From: Clostridia bacterium
GTDB lineage: Bacteria > Bacillota > Clostridia > Oscillospirales > Acutalibacteraceae
DNA length: 59,106 bases
Assembly: GCA_017631795.1 (NCBI GenBank)
Contig: JAGBSO010000010.1
Coordinates: 1-59,106, forward strand
Reading direction: 5' to 3'
The notes under the pieces are model-generated. The model was not told where the DNA came from. It saw only the letters and a list, made by a program, of their open reading frames with translations, and did no database searches. This document shows, one piece after another, positions 37,157 to 45,164 of this stretch. The position numbers and the translations under genes are program-made. Positions within the stretch are counted from its first letter, which is position 1. Each line of letters begins with the position of its first letter.

Positions 37157-38615
37157 GACGTACCAGGATTTACTTGAGGTCATAAATAATGAAGAGCAGA
37201 AAAAGGATTTTGTTTTTAAAGTCATTGAGGACCACAAGTCAAGTGATGATTATAAAACTGCTGTAACTGCCGAAGAATACGCAACCGGCAAAAACAGCAC
37301 GATACGAAAGTATCAGAAAATTCTTTACGAAATCACAGGACAGGCAGTGCCTGATGTGTATTCGGCAAATCACAAGTGTGCAAGCGGCTTTTTTAAGCGT
37401 TTTGTAACACAGGAATCGACATATCTGCTCGGAAACGGTGTCAAATTCGCAGGGAAGGATATTGAAGTTCCGGAAGGCACTGACGGAGCAAAAGAACGCA
37501 TTGAGAATGTGTCCGTAAAAGACGGAAAAGTTACATTCGATAAAAAGTGGTATCTGAACATTGATGCAGGAACAAAACAGAAACTCGGCAAGAACTTTGA
37601 CCAGATAATGTACTACATGGTGAAATCTGCTCTTATTCAGAAGGTCAGTTTCGGTTTCTGGAACTATGACCATGTTGAAATGTTCAAGCTGACGGAGTTC
37701 GCACCACTTTACGATGAAGAAAACGGAGCCCTGAAGGCAGGTGTGCGTTGGTGGCAAATTGACAAAGGAAAACCGCTCCGTGCTACTCTTTATGAGGATG
37801 ACGGTTACACCGAGTACAAAAAACATGACGGAAAAATTGAGATAATCAAAGAAAAACAGGCATACATAACCACAACCAAAACGTCAGAAGCTGACGGCAC
37901 CGTTTTTTATGATGGTAAGAATTATCCCACATTTCCCATTGTTCCTCTCTATGGTAATCCTGAAAAACAATCTGAGCTTGTTGGTATCAGGGAACAGATT
38001 GACTGCTATGACCTTATAAAGAACGGTTTTGCAAACGACCTTGACGAAGCATCAATCATTTACTGGATTATTCACAATGCAGGCGGTATGGATGACGTGG
38101 ACCTTGCAGAATTCAAACACCGGATGAAGACATTGAAAGTCGCACCTGTTGACCGTGAGGGTGCAACCGTTGAAGCTCATACGCTCGATGTTCCGTATCA
38201 GGGGAGAGAAGCGTGCCTGAACAGGCTTGAAAAAGACCTTTACCGTGATTATATGGCTCTTGATGTGGAAGCAATTTCTGCAGGCAATGTTACGGCAACT
38301 CAGATAGAAGCAGCATATGAGCCTGTCAATGAAAAGGCTGATGAACTTGAATTCTGCGTTATAGACTTCATACAGGGCATTTTTGCCGTGGCTGAGATAG
38401 AAGACGATCCGATATTCACAAGATCACAGATCAGCAATCAGACAGAATATGTAAACATGATTCTGCAGTGTGCGAATTACCTTGATGATGAAACGATTCT
38501 TGAACTTCTGCCCTTTATAACTCCCGAAATGAAGGAAGTTATAATGCAGCGTAGAATTGCCGAGGATTATTCGAGATTTGAAACAGACACCGAAGATGTG
38601 ATTGACGATGAGTAA
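37152..38615 (+). CDS. Portal protein, SPP1 gp6-like, probable ATT start
   Basis: A portal ring protein of about 487 residues. The conserved N-terminal part (YQDLLEVINN ... EEYATGKNSTIRKYQKI) lies upstream of the first in-frame GTG (37347), so translation must begin earlier. No in-frame ATG, GTG or TTG exists between the terL stop and that GTG. ATT at 37152 overlaps the terL stop and lies six bases after AAAGGGGTGG, an ideal ribosome site. ATT initiation is therefore the best reading. The C-terminal half (QIEAAYEPVNEKADELEF) is typical portal stem. Confidence 0.8.
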   Translation: MKTYQDLLEVINNEEQKKDFVFKVIEDHKSSDDYKTAVTAEEYATGKNSTIRKYQKILYEITGQAVPDVYSANHKCASGFFKRFVTQESTYLLGNGVKFAGKDIEVPEGTDGAKERIENVSVKDGKVTFDKKWYLNIDAGTKQKLGKNFDQIMYYMVKSALIQKVSFGFWNYDHVEMFKLTEFAPLYDEENGALKAGVRWWQIDKGKPLRATLYEDDGYTEYKKHDGKIEIIKEKQAYITTTKTSEADGTVFYDGKNYPTFPIVPLYGNPEKQSELVGIREQIDCYDLIKNGFANDLDEASIIYWIIHNAGGMDDVDLAEFKHRMKTLKVAPVDREGATVEAHTLDVPYQGREACLNRLEKDLYRDYMALDVEAISAGNVTATQIEAAYEPVNEKADELEFCVIDFIQGIFAVAEIEDDPIFTRSQISNQTEYVNMILQCANYLDDETILELLPFITPEMKEVIMQRRIAEDYSRFETDTEDVIDDE

Positions 38616-39972
38616 TTCGGATAGGTGGACAGTGAAAAGGCTGTCTGCTATGGAAAAACGGCTGAAAACAATTTATTCACAGGCCTATAAAGACCTTGAC
38701 GAAAAGACAAAAGCCCATTTTGCGAAAATGGCAGAAATGGACGAAAAGAAAAAGAAGCTTGTTGAAGACGGTAAGCTCAGTCAGGAAGAATATGAGCGTT
38801 GGAGACGGACACAGCTGTTTCAGGGACAGCAGATGCAGGCAATGACCGATACTGTTGCAAATGAATTGCTGAAAGTGAATCAGACTGCAATTGCATATGT
38901 CAACAGTCAGCTTCCCTCGGTTTATACGGTCAATTACAACGATGCGGGAAAGGATATTGCGGGAAAAGTTTCGGGATATTCTTTTCAGCTTTATGATGAA
39001 CAGACCGTTATGAATCTTGCCACGGAAAACAAGACTTTACTGCCTTATAAGCAGGTCAACGGCAAAAAAGATGTTCGTTGGAACACAAAACAGGTCAATG
39101 CACAGGTTCTGCAGGGTATCATTCAGGGGGAAAGCATTCCGAAGATTGCAGAAAGGCTCGAAAAAATCACAGATATGAACAGAGTGTCTGCAATCAGAAA
39201 TGCAAGGACCTCTGTTACATCGGCTCAGAACAAGGGCAGAATTGACAGTTACAGACAGGCTCAGAAAGACGGTGTTATCCTCAAAAAACAGTGGCTTGCG
39301 GCAAATCAGCCCGGCAGAACAAGAGGCTGGCATCTTGAACTTGATGAAGCAGAAGCCGAAGTTGACGAACCCTTTAAAAATTCATTCGGTGAGATAATGT
39401 ATCCCGGTGATCCTCACGCAAAACCGCAGAATGTTTATAACTGCCGTTGTACGCTTGTTTCGATTGTTAAAGGGTTTAAAAAAGTCGGTGAGAATACCGC
39501 TGAAAATGTTGACAATACGGCTGAAAGTGGTATAATAAAAGCAGGAAGTGAAGCAATGTATCGAAAGTCCACGAAAGATAAGATTGAACCTATGCCTGCA
39601 AAACAATTTCATAGAATTGAAAAATGTTTTAAAAGGCAGGGTGGAACATTTCAATATAATGATGAAACTGATGAATATCTAAAAAGTAGAAACGCTGAAG
39701 CAATTACATATAATGCTAATACAGTTTTGTTTAAGCAGAAGCCTGGCAGGGCAAGTGTTTTTGAGGAACTGATACATTCTCATCAATATAAAACGGGCAA
39801 AAATGACGGTAGTTATTTAGCTCGATTGAATTGTGAAATCGAAGCTCAGAAAAAATTGTTAAAATGTCAGAAAGCATACAAATTAACCGATGCTGAAATA
39901 ATTCAAACTCAAAAAGCATTGGAATCGTATGAAGCAGAACTTGCTGCATATATTAAAAAAGGAGGTAATTGA
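38608..39972 (+). CDS. MuF-like minor head protein with toxin-like C-terminal domain
   Basis: A 454-residue protein. Residues 1-290 are an SPP1 gp7/Mu gpF head-morphogenesis domain, including RNARTSVTSAQNKGRI and GDPHAKPQNVYNCRCTL. After a linker, residues about 315-454 form an extra domain with FEELIHSHQ and a coiled C-terminus. MuF proteins with exchangeable toxic tails are known in temperate Firmicutes phages. Base composition is more AT-rich in this tail. I start at ATG 38608, overlapping the portal stop. The toxin role is inferred. Confidence 0.75.
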   Translation: MSNSDRWTVKRLSAMEKRLKTIYSQAYKDLDEKTKAHFAKMAEMDEKKKKLVEDGKLSQEEYERWRRTQLFQGQQMQAMTDTVANELLKVNQTAIAYVNSQLPSVYTVNYNDAGKDIAGKVSGYSFQLYDEQTVMNLATENKTLLPYKQVNGKKDVRWNTKQVNAQVLQGIIQGESIPKIAERLEKITDMNRVSAIRNARTSVTSAQNKGRIDSYRQAQKDGVILKKQWLAANQPGRTRGWHLELDEAEAEVDEPFKNSFGEIMYPGDPHAKPQNVYNCRCTLVSIVKGFKKVGENTAENVDNTAESGIIKAGSEAMYRKSTKDKIEPMPAKQFHRIEKCFKRQGGTFQYNDETDEYLKSRNAEAITYNANTVLFKQKPGRASVFEELIHSHQYKTGKNDGSYLARLNCEIEAQKKLLKCQKAYKLTDAEIIQTQKALESYEAELAAYIKKGGN

Positions 39973-39973
39973 T

Positions 39974-40207
39974 ATGTACAAAGTTCTTGATGTATTCAAA
40001 GTGGCAAATATGCTCTCAGTTACACTTGAAGGTAATTGTGATGAATTGAAGAATGGAACTAAATTAGTAGATGAAAACAATAAAATTTACAGTGTAGTTT
40101 CAGTTGCAATGACAAGACATGATAACCCGTCAGATATTTCAAAAAGCACTACAGTATTGATTACACCTTGTGATTTAAAAAAGGGGAACAGTCTTCGTAT
40201 TGCCTGA
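39974..40207 (+). CDS. Small protein, candidate immunity partner of the MuF tail
   Basis: A 77-residue beta-rich protein (MYKVLDVFKVANMLSVTLEG, later YSVVSVAMTRH), starting one base after the MuF stop behind AAAGGAGGT. Genes of this size directly after MuF toxin domains are often immunity proteins. No direct evidence of binding. Confidence 0.6.
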   Translation: MYKVLDVFKVANMLSVTLEGNCDELKNGTKLVDENNKIYSVVSVAMTRHDNPSDISKSTTVLITPCDLKKGNSLRIA

Positions 40208-40323
40208 AAATCGAAATCTAACAAAGCGGTTTTTTTGAAGTAGAGATTGTGCTGCTACGCACCCTTGGGGTCAAAAGAAATGTGGGAAGGGGCACACCCA
40301 CCAAAATGCCGAACGAATTACAT

Positions 40324-40351
40324 CCGTCCTACAGGTTAGGGCGGTATTTTT
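40324..40351 (+). terminator. Hairpin terminator between MuF block and tail-completion gene
   Basis: CCGTCCTA, loop, TAGGGCGG with one G-U pair, then ATTTTTA. The 168-base gap (40208-40375) contains nothing else recognisable, and is long for this packed cluster, suggesting module exchange. Confidence 0.55.
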
Positions 40352-40375
40352 ATACCCAATTTCAGAGGTGAGGAT

Positions 40376-40801
40376 ATGTCAGATATAGCAGCAGATGTAA
40401 CACTCAAGGATAATTCAGCCGAAGTGAAAAGGATTTTGAAGTCAGCAGTTGAAAGAGGTTTGAAAGCTATCGGCATGGCAGCTGAAGGACACGCAAAGAA
40501 AAGTATTCGACAGGCTGACAGGATTGATACCGGCAGATTGCTTAACAGTATATCTCACAAAGTCGATGATGATTCCGTGTATGTCGGTACAAATGTTGAG
40601 TATGCTCTTTGGCATGAGGTTGGCACAGGTATTCATGCTTCTGACGGTCAGGGCAGAAAAGATCCATGGGGATATACGGACGAATACGGAAAGTTCCATA
40701 TTACTTCGGGTGTAAAGCCTATTCATTATCTTCGTGATGCGTCAACAAAGCACAATGACGAGTACAAGGCGTTGATGAAAGACAGTCTTGAGAATGCGTG
40801 A
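40376..40801 (+). CDS. HK97 gp10-like head-tail protein
   Basis: A 141-residue protein of the HK97 gp10 family, which completes tails or joins them to heads. DTGRLLNSISHKV and YALWHEVGTG followed by PIHYLRDA are hallmark segments. GAGGTGAGGAT precedes the ATG. Its position before the scaffold gene is unusual; this family normally lies after the capsid gene. Confidence 0.75.
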   Translation: MSDIAADVTLKDNSAEVKRILKSAVERGLKAIGMAAEGHAKKSIRQADRIDTGRLLNSISHKVDDDSVYVGTNVEYALWHEVGTGIHASDGQGRKDPWGYTDEYGKFHITSGVKPIHYLRDASTKHNDEYKALMKDSLENA

Positions 40802-40827
40802 TATATATTGACTTTTCGGGTGAAAAG

Positions 40828-40971
40828 ATGTATAATAAAAGACAAGAAAACGTCTGTTGTGACTGCGGAAAAATAATCGCAAAACAGCGTGACGGAAAAA
40901 TATATTTGTGGTGTAAAAGCTGCAAAAAAGAAATTGAACTGAATATTGAAACAGAGCCTTTGAGCCAATGA
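40828..40971 (+). CDS. Com-like small zinc-finger protein
   Basis: A 47-residue protein with CCDCGK and CKSCKK, a two-knuckle zinc finger resembling the Mu Com translational regulator family. Such genes are often missed by annotation. GGTGAAAAG precedes the ATG. The stop lies within the following terminator stem. Confidence 0.6.
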   Translation: MYNKRQENVCCDCGKIIAKQRDGKIYLWCKSCKKEIELNIETEPLSQ

Positions 40972-41007
40972 ACGATTTTAATTTGTCGTTTGTTGGCTCT
41001 TTTTTTG
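40962..41007 (+). terminator. Strong terminator after the Com-like gene
   Basis: GAGCCAATGAACGA pairs with TCGTTTGTTGGCTC, a 14-bp stem, followed by seven T. Expression of scaffold and capsid genes must use readthrough or a nearby promoter. Confidence 0.85.
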
Positions 41008-41065
41008 TTTCTCAGTAAAAAACTAACGGCAAAGCACTGCCGCCGAAGAAAAGGAGTTTTTATAA

Positions 41066-41680
41066 ATGGCACTTACAAGAAAAATGCTCAAAGCAATGGG
41101 CATTGAAGAAGACAAAATTGAACAGATCATTGATGCTCATGCTGAAACTGTTGACAGCTTGAAGGACAAAGCAGAACAGTACGAAGCAGATGTAAAGAAG
41201 CTTAAAGATGTTCAGAAGGAATTGGACGATCTGAAAGCTGACGGCGGTGACTGGCAGCAGAAGTATGAAAAAGAACATTCGGACTTTGAAGCTTACAAGA
41301 GCGATGTTGAAGGTAAAGCAATAAAAGCGAACAAGACAGCGGCTTACCGTCAGATTCTTCTTGACAGCGGCATTCCCGAAAAGCGTGTTGACACTGTTCT
41401 GAAGGCTTCGGCTGATGTTGTCGACAAAATTGAGCTTGACAAGGACAACAAGCCCAAAGATGCCGATAAACTGACAGAAACCGTAAAAACAGAATGGGCA
41501 GATTTTATCCCTGTGACGAGCACAAAGGGAGCAGATACTGCAACACCTCCTGCCAATAACGGCAAGGATGTAAAAACAAAAGAAGAAATTTACAAAATGG
41601 AAAATGGTAGATATGTTCTTTCTGCAAGTGAAAGACAGGCAGAATTGACAAAACTCTATCAGTCAGAGAAAGGTGATTAA
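41066..41680 (+). CDS. Capsid scaffold protein, gp20-like
   Basis: A 204-residue scaffold. The N-terminal two-thirds are coiled coil rich in Lys, Glu and Asp; the C-terminal tail (ENGRYVLSASERQAELTKLY) probably binds the capsid protein. AAAGGAG precedes the ATG. The gene is directly upstream of the capsid gene, as expected. Confidence 0.85.
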   Translation: MALTRKMLKAMGIEEDKIEQIIDAHAETVDSLKDKAEQYEADVKKLKDVQKELDDLKADGGDWQQKYEKEHSDFEAYKSDVEGKAIKANKTAAYRQILLDSGIPEKRVDTVLKASADVVDKIELDKDNKPKDADKLTETVKTEWADFIPVTSTKGADTATPPANNGKDVKTKEEIYKMENGRYVLSASERQAELTKLYQSEKGD

Positions 41681-41685
41681 AAATT

Positions 41686-42600
41686 ATGGCAGGTACTACT
41701 ATGACTACAGATTTTTCTGTTGAAGCAAGAAAAAATGACTTCGTTACATCATTTGCACAGAACTGGAACGCTCTTCGTGAGATTATGGGTGTTACCCGTC
41801 CCATCAAGAAACAGCCCGGCACAGTGCTCAAATCTTACAAGGCTTCTCTTGTACTTGAAGATGGCAATGTTGCCGAAGGTGCAGCGATTCCTCTTTCAAA
41901 GGCAAAAGTTGACGAAGTTGCTCATGCTAATCTTACAATTCAGAAATACGGAAAGGGTATTTCTATTGAAGACGTTGACAAATACGGTGCAGATGTTGCA
42001 ATCGAAATGACAGATGAAGCTTTCAGAAATGAACTGCTTGGCAACATTCTGAGTGAGTTCTATGAGTTTGCTCTGACCGGCACACTTACCGACAATGCAA
42101 CCGATTTTCAGATGGGCGTTGCTCTTGCTGTCGGTTCTGTTAAAAACAAGTTCAAGACCATGAGAAAGGATGCAACCAAGGTTACTGTTTATGTTAACAC
42201 AATGGATGCATACCGTTATCTCGGTGCTGCACAGCTGAGTGTACAGAATGCTTTCGGTGTTGACTATGTAAAGAACTTCCTTGGTGCAGAAACCATGGTT
42301 TTTGCTGGTGATGATGATATCCCTTCAGGAACTATCGTTGCTATTCCTCAGTCAAACATGGTTGACTATTATGCTGATCCTTCCGATTCTGCATATGCTC
42401 GTATGGGCCTTCGCTATACAGTTGATGAAGAGGCTCCCATGCTCGGTTTTGCTGTTGAGGGTGATTATTCTACAGCTACAGGCAATACATGGGCTATCAT
42501 GGGTCACAAACTGTGGGCTGAATATCTTGATGCTATTGCTGTCATTAATGTGGCTTCAGAGGAGCCTGCAGCAGCTTCAGAGGAGCCTTCGGGGGAATAA
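41686..42600 (+). CDS. Major capsid protein
   Basis: A 304-residue HK97-fold capsid protein. MTTDFSVEARKNDFVTSFA at the start, the extended-loop region AEGAAIPLSKAKVDEV, and VYVNTMDAYRYLGAAQLSVQ in the peripheral domain support this. The C-terminus has two AASEEP-type repeats and ends TCG GGG GAA TAA. A HeH-like domain lies in the -1 frame directly behind; the G run could allow ribosomal slippage. Confidence 0.88.
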   Translation: MAGTTMTTDFSVEARKNDFVTSFAQNWNALREIMGVTRPIKKQPGTVLKSYKASLVLEDGNVAEGAAIPLSKAKVDEVAHANLTIQKYGKGISIEDVDKYGADVAIEMTDEAFRNELLGNILSEFYEFALTGTLTDNATDFQMGVALAVGSVKNKFKTMRKDATKVTVYVNTMDAYRYLGAAQLSVQNAFGVDYVKNFLGAETMVFAGDDDIPSGTIVAIPQSNMVDYYADPSDSAYARMGLRYTVDEEAPMLGFAVEGDYSTATGNTWAIMGHKLWAEYLDAIAVINVASEEPAAASEEPSGE

Positions 42601-42761
42601 CACAGCTGCTTAATGAGCCTGCCTCTGATGCCGAAACTGTCGAACTTGAAAAAATGACGAAAGCACAATTGCTTGAATATGCGACAGCAAACGGCATCGG
42701 GGGTGTAAGCAGCTCAATGCTAAAGGCAGATATTATAGCAAAAATAAAGGAGGGCGGTTAA
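42594..42761 (+). CDS. HeH/Rho-N-like domain in the -1 frame after the capsid gene
   Basis: Fifty-five codons read ITQLLNEPASDAETVELEKM, then TKAQLLEYATANGIGGVSSS, and end KIKEGG: a linker plus a helix-extended-helix domain typical of phage head proteins. No ATG, GTG or TTG opens this frame near its beginning; the first ATG (42652) cuts into the linker and lacks a ribosome site. It is in the -1 frame relative to the capsid gene, joined across five G (42591-42595). Either a frameshifted capsid extension or a separately started small protein. Confidence 0.5.
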   Translation, partial: GITQLLNEPASDAETVELEKMTKAQLLEYATANGIGGVSSSMLKADIIAKIKEGG

Positions 42762-43190
42762 ATGTCTATGCTGACGGAAGTTTGTACAGAAATCCGGAAC
42801 TTTTTTACTGACAGAAACGGAAAAAACTTCGGTACTTTTGAAATCAGCGGCGGTGTCATTAAACCGCTCGATTTCGTTAAAGACGGGCAGTATTTCAGAA
42901 TTGTCGGTTCGGCATTCAATGATGGTGTTTATAAAAATCCGTCTTCTGCATCAGAGCTGACGGATGAAATCTTTACGGGTGCAGTCTGGGCGATGAATGT
43001 ACCGCCTGCATTTCTGAAACTCTGCGATCAGATCGAAGAGTACGAAAACAGCGATGCTGCAAAGCCTTCACCGTATAATTCAGAGAGCTTCGGCGGTTAC
43101 TCATACAGCAAAGCCACCGACAGCAACGGTGCCACAAAGAGCTGGCAGACGGAGTTTTCATCAAAGCTGAAGAAGTGGAGGAAGTTATGA
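42762..43190 (+). CDS. Head-tail connector protein
   Basis: A 142-residue protein resembling YqbG-type connectors (LTEVCTEIRNFF, ISGGVIKPLDFVKDGQYFRI). Helical C-terminus. AAAGGAGGGCGG precedes the ATG. Overlaps the next gene by four bases. Confidence 0.7.
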   Translation: MSMLTEVCTEIRNFFTDRNGKNFGTFEISGGVIKPLDFVKDGQYFRIVGSAFNDGVYKNPSSASELTDEIFTGAVWAMNVPPAFLKLCDQIEEYENSDAAKPSPYNSESFGGYSYSKATDSNGATKSWQTEFSSKLKKWRKL

Positions 43191-43537
43191 GCTTACTTGA
43201 TAATGCAATGGTAACGTGTACGCTTCTGAAAATTGAAACCGTAGACGACATTGACGGCGGTTACAAGCAGAATGTATCTGATGACATTCAGTTCGATGCC
43301 GCTATAGTTCTTTCCTCTGCATCCGAAAAGGAAAAAGGCGAAAAGACGGAAAATGTCAGTCTTTATACTGTTACCACAAGAAAACACACTACACTGCACT
43401 ATCATGATGTATTCCGTCGGGATTCGGACGGGAAGACATTCAGAGTAATAAGCAACGGTGACGATAAAAAAACGCCTGACAGTGCATTCCTTGATATGAA
43501 ACAGGTCACGGCAGAGGAATGGAGTGTGCCGAAATGA
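43187..43537 (+). CDS. Head-closure-like protein
   Basis: A 116-residue beta-rich protein (ATCTLL-type strand, KGEKTENVSLYTV, DVFRRDSDGKTFRVIS), as seen for head-closure or stopper proteins between connector and tail-joining genes. Starts inside the previous stop (ATGA). Confidence 0.6.
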   Translation: MSLLDNAMVTCTLLKIETVDDIDGGYKQNVSDDIQFDAAIVLSSASEKEKGEKTENVSLYTVTTRKHTTLHYHDVFRRDSDGKTFRVISNGDDKKTPDSAFLDMKQVTAEEWSVPK

Positions 43538-43911
43538 CAAGTGAACAGGCTCTTATACAGTTTTTTAAGTCATTCGGTGTTCCTGCTTATGAGGAAAACA
43601 GCGTTCCCACAGGCGAAAATGCTCCCGAATATCCATATATCACATTCAGTCTCGCAATTGACGGATTCGGAGCTGAAACGGCTCTTGATGCTTCCGTATG
43701 GACCCGTTCAACATCGTGGTCCGAAGCCAATGACGTTCTCAAGAATATTTCCGACAGGATAGGCATGGGCGGTAAAATGCTTCGCTGTGATGACGGTGCT
43801 GTATGGCTTAAAAAGGGAAGTCCCTTTGCTCAGCCAATGGGTGACCCATCCGACAACATGATAAAACGAAACTATATAAATCTGACAGCCGAGTTTATCA
43901 CGGCAAGTTAA
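43534..43911 (+). CDS. Tail-terminator-like protein
   Basis: A 125-residue protein (MTSEQALIQFFKSFGVPAYE, then PEYPYITFSLA) with the YqbJ-like pattern of tail-terminator proteins that cap the tail tube. Overlaps the previous gene by four bases. Confidence 0.65.
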   Translation: MTSEQALIQFFKSFGVPAYEENSVPTGENAPEYPYITFSLAIDGFGAETALDASVWTRSTSWSEANDVLKNISDRIGMGGKMLRCDDGAVWLKKGSPFAQPMGDPSDNMIKRNYINLTAEFITAS

Positions 43912-43926
43912 GAAAGGATGAAATAA

Positions 43927-44517
43927 ATGAAATTTACACAGATTCCTGCAAACACATTTGAAGAGCTTCAGCTCAATGCGGGTGTTCTTCTTTCGAGTTT
44001 TGACCCTGCAACAGGAACCACATCGAATGAAGACATTCTGGGCGCTACTTCGGGCGGTGTTTCTTTCAAGGATACGCCCACATACAAAGATTTTGGCGAA
44101 GATATCGACAACTGTCCCAAGAACACAAAGGAACTCAAAAGGATTGAGAGCCGTGAAATCAAGATGAACGGTACTTATCTGACCGTAAACACAGCCCGTG
44201 CAAAATCTCTTGTTGCTGCAGCTGATATCGACAGCACAGATACAACAAAAATCACTCCCCGTGATGTTCTTAAGGATGCCGATTTTGAAGACCTCTGGTG
44301 GGTAGGTGACTATTCCGACAAAAACGGCGAACAGAACGGTGGATATATTGCAATTCATCTTAAAAATGCTCTTTCAACAGACGGTTTCTCGCTTCAGAGC
44401 GGAGATAAGTCAAAAGGTCAGTTTGCTTTCGGTTACACTGCTCATTACAGCATTGCAAATCCCGATAAAGTTCCCTATGAAATGTACATCAAGGCAGGCA
44501 CTCAGGAGGCTGAATAA
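43927..44517 (+). CDS. Major tail (tube) protein
   Basis: A 196-residue tail tube subunit. ATSGGVSFKDTPTYKDFGED and a C-terminal HYSIANPDKVPYEMY give the beta-sandwich pattern of siphophage tubes. AAAGGATG lies before the ATG, and its stop overlaps the start of the chaperone gene. Confidence 0.82.
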   Translation: MKFTQIPANTFEELQLNAGVLLSSFDPATGTTSNEDILGATSGGVSFKDTPTYKDFGEDIDNCPKNTKELKRIESREIKMNGTYLTVNTARAKSLVAAADIDSTDTTKITPRDVLKDADFEDLWWVGDYSDKNGEQNGGYIAIHLKNALSTDGFSLQSGDKSKGQFAFGYTAHYSIANPDKVPYEMYIKAGTQEAE

Positions 44518-44888
44518 TGAAATTATCTGAAATAACAACAGACAAAGCCATCAGCGTTCTTTGTGAACTGACACCTTACATAAACAACATAGCATCCGAT
44601 GAGGAACTGCTTGCCGAAATCAAAAGAAAAGTTGATGCCGGGACTGTGACAAACCGTGCAGAATGGCTTACAATCGGTGTTGAGAAGGTGAACAAAATTG
44701 TTCCTATTCTTCTGAAGAAAAGAAAGGCTGATGTTCTCGGCATTTTAGGTGTGCTGAATGAGAAAAGTCCCGAAGAAATCGAAAAACAGAACTTTCTTGT
44801 TACAGCAAAGCAGATTGCCGAAATTGTAAGGGACAAGGAACTCATTGATTTTTTCAAATCGTGCACGGATACGGCAGGGAGCGAGTAA
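44517..44888 (+). CDS. Tail assembly chaperone, zero-frame product (gpG-like)
   Basis: A 123-residue helical protein binding the tape measure. Near its 3' end the heptamer T TTT TTC (44849-44855) sits in the correct frame for -1 slippage into the following overlapping frame. Between tail tube and tape measure genes this two-frame arrangement is the rule for siphophages. Confidence 0.82.
   Translation: MKLSEITTDKAISVLCELTPYINNIASDEELLAEIKRKVDAGTVTNRAEWLTIGVEKVNKIVPILLKKRKADVLGILGVLNEKSPEEIEKQNFLVTAKQIAEIVRDKELIDFFKSCTDTAGSE
44849..44855 (+). promoter_or_regulatory. Slippery site for programmed -1 frameshift
   Basis: T TTT TTC in zero frame matches the X XXY YYZ consensus. The -1 frame is then open to 45163, giving a fused product of about 215 residues. 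A GC-rich stretch 6-30 bases later could form the stimulatory structure. Confidence 0.85.
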
Positions 44889-45163
44889 TTCGTTCCCTTT
44901 TATCATATTCGTGCAGTTTAACCGCCAAGGCTGTTCTTTCGACCATTCATGAAAAAATCAAAGAGAATAGTCAAAAAGAAATATCTGCGCTGTACATTGC
45001 CGAATGTGCAAGGATGACGAGCGAAAACACGGCAAAACTCAGCAAAGGTACATATATGACAGCGAAATTGAGCGATATTCTTCATCCTCAGCCTGTTGAT
45101 AACAGAACAGGAGAAGAAATCGTTGCAGACGTTATAAAAACTGTGGGCATCGAGGTGATATGA
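44855..45163 (+). CDS. Tail assembly chaperone, frameshift extension (gpGT-like)
   Basis: One hundred and two codons in the -1 frame (QIVHGYGRERVIRSLLSY ... PVDNRTGEEIVADVI), read as an extension of the upstream chaperone after slippage at 44849-44855. The frame has no convincing own start or ribosome site, which supports expression only as the fusion. Confidence 0.8.
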   Translation, partial: QIVHGYGRERVIRSLLSYSCSLTAKAVLSTIHEKIKENSQKEISALYIAECARMTSENTAKLSKGTYMTAKLSDILHPQPVDNRTGEEIVADVIKTVGIEVI

Positions 45164-45164
45164 A

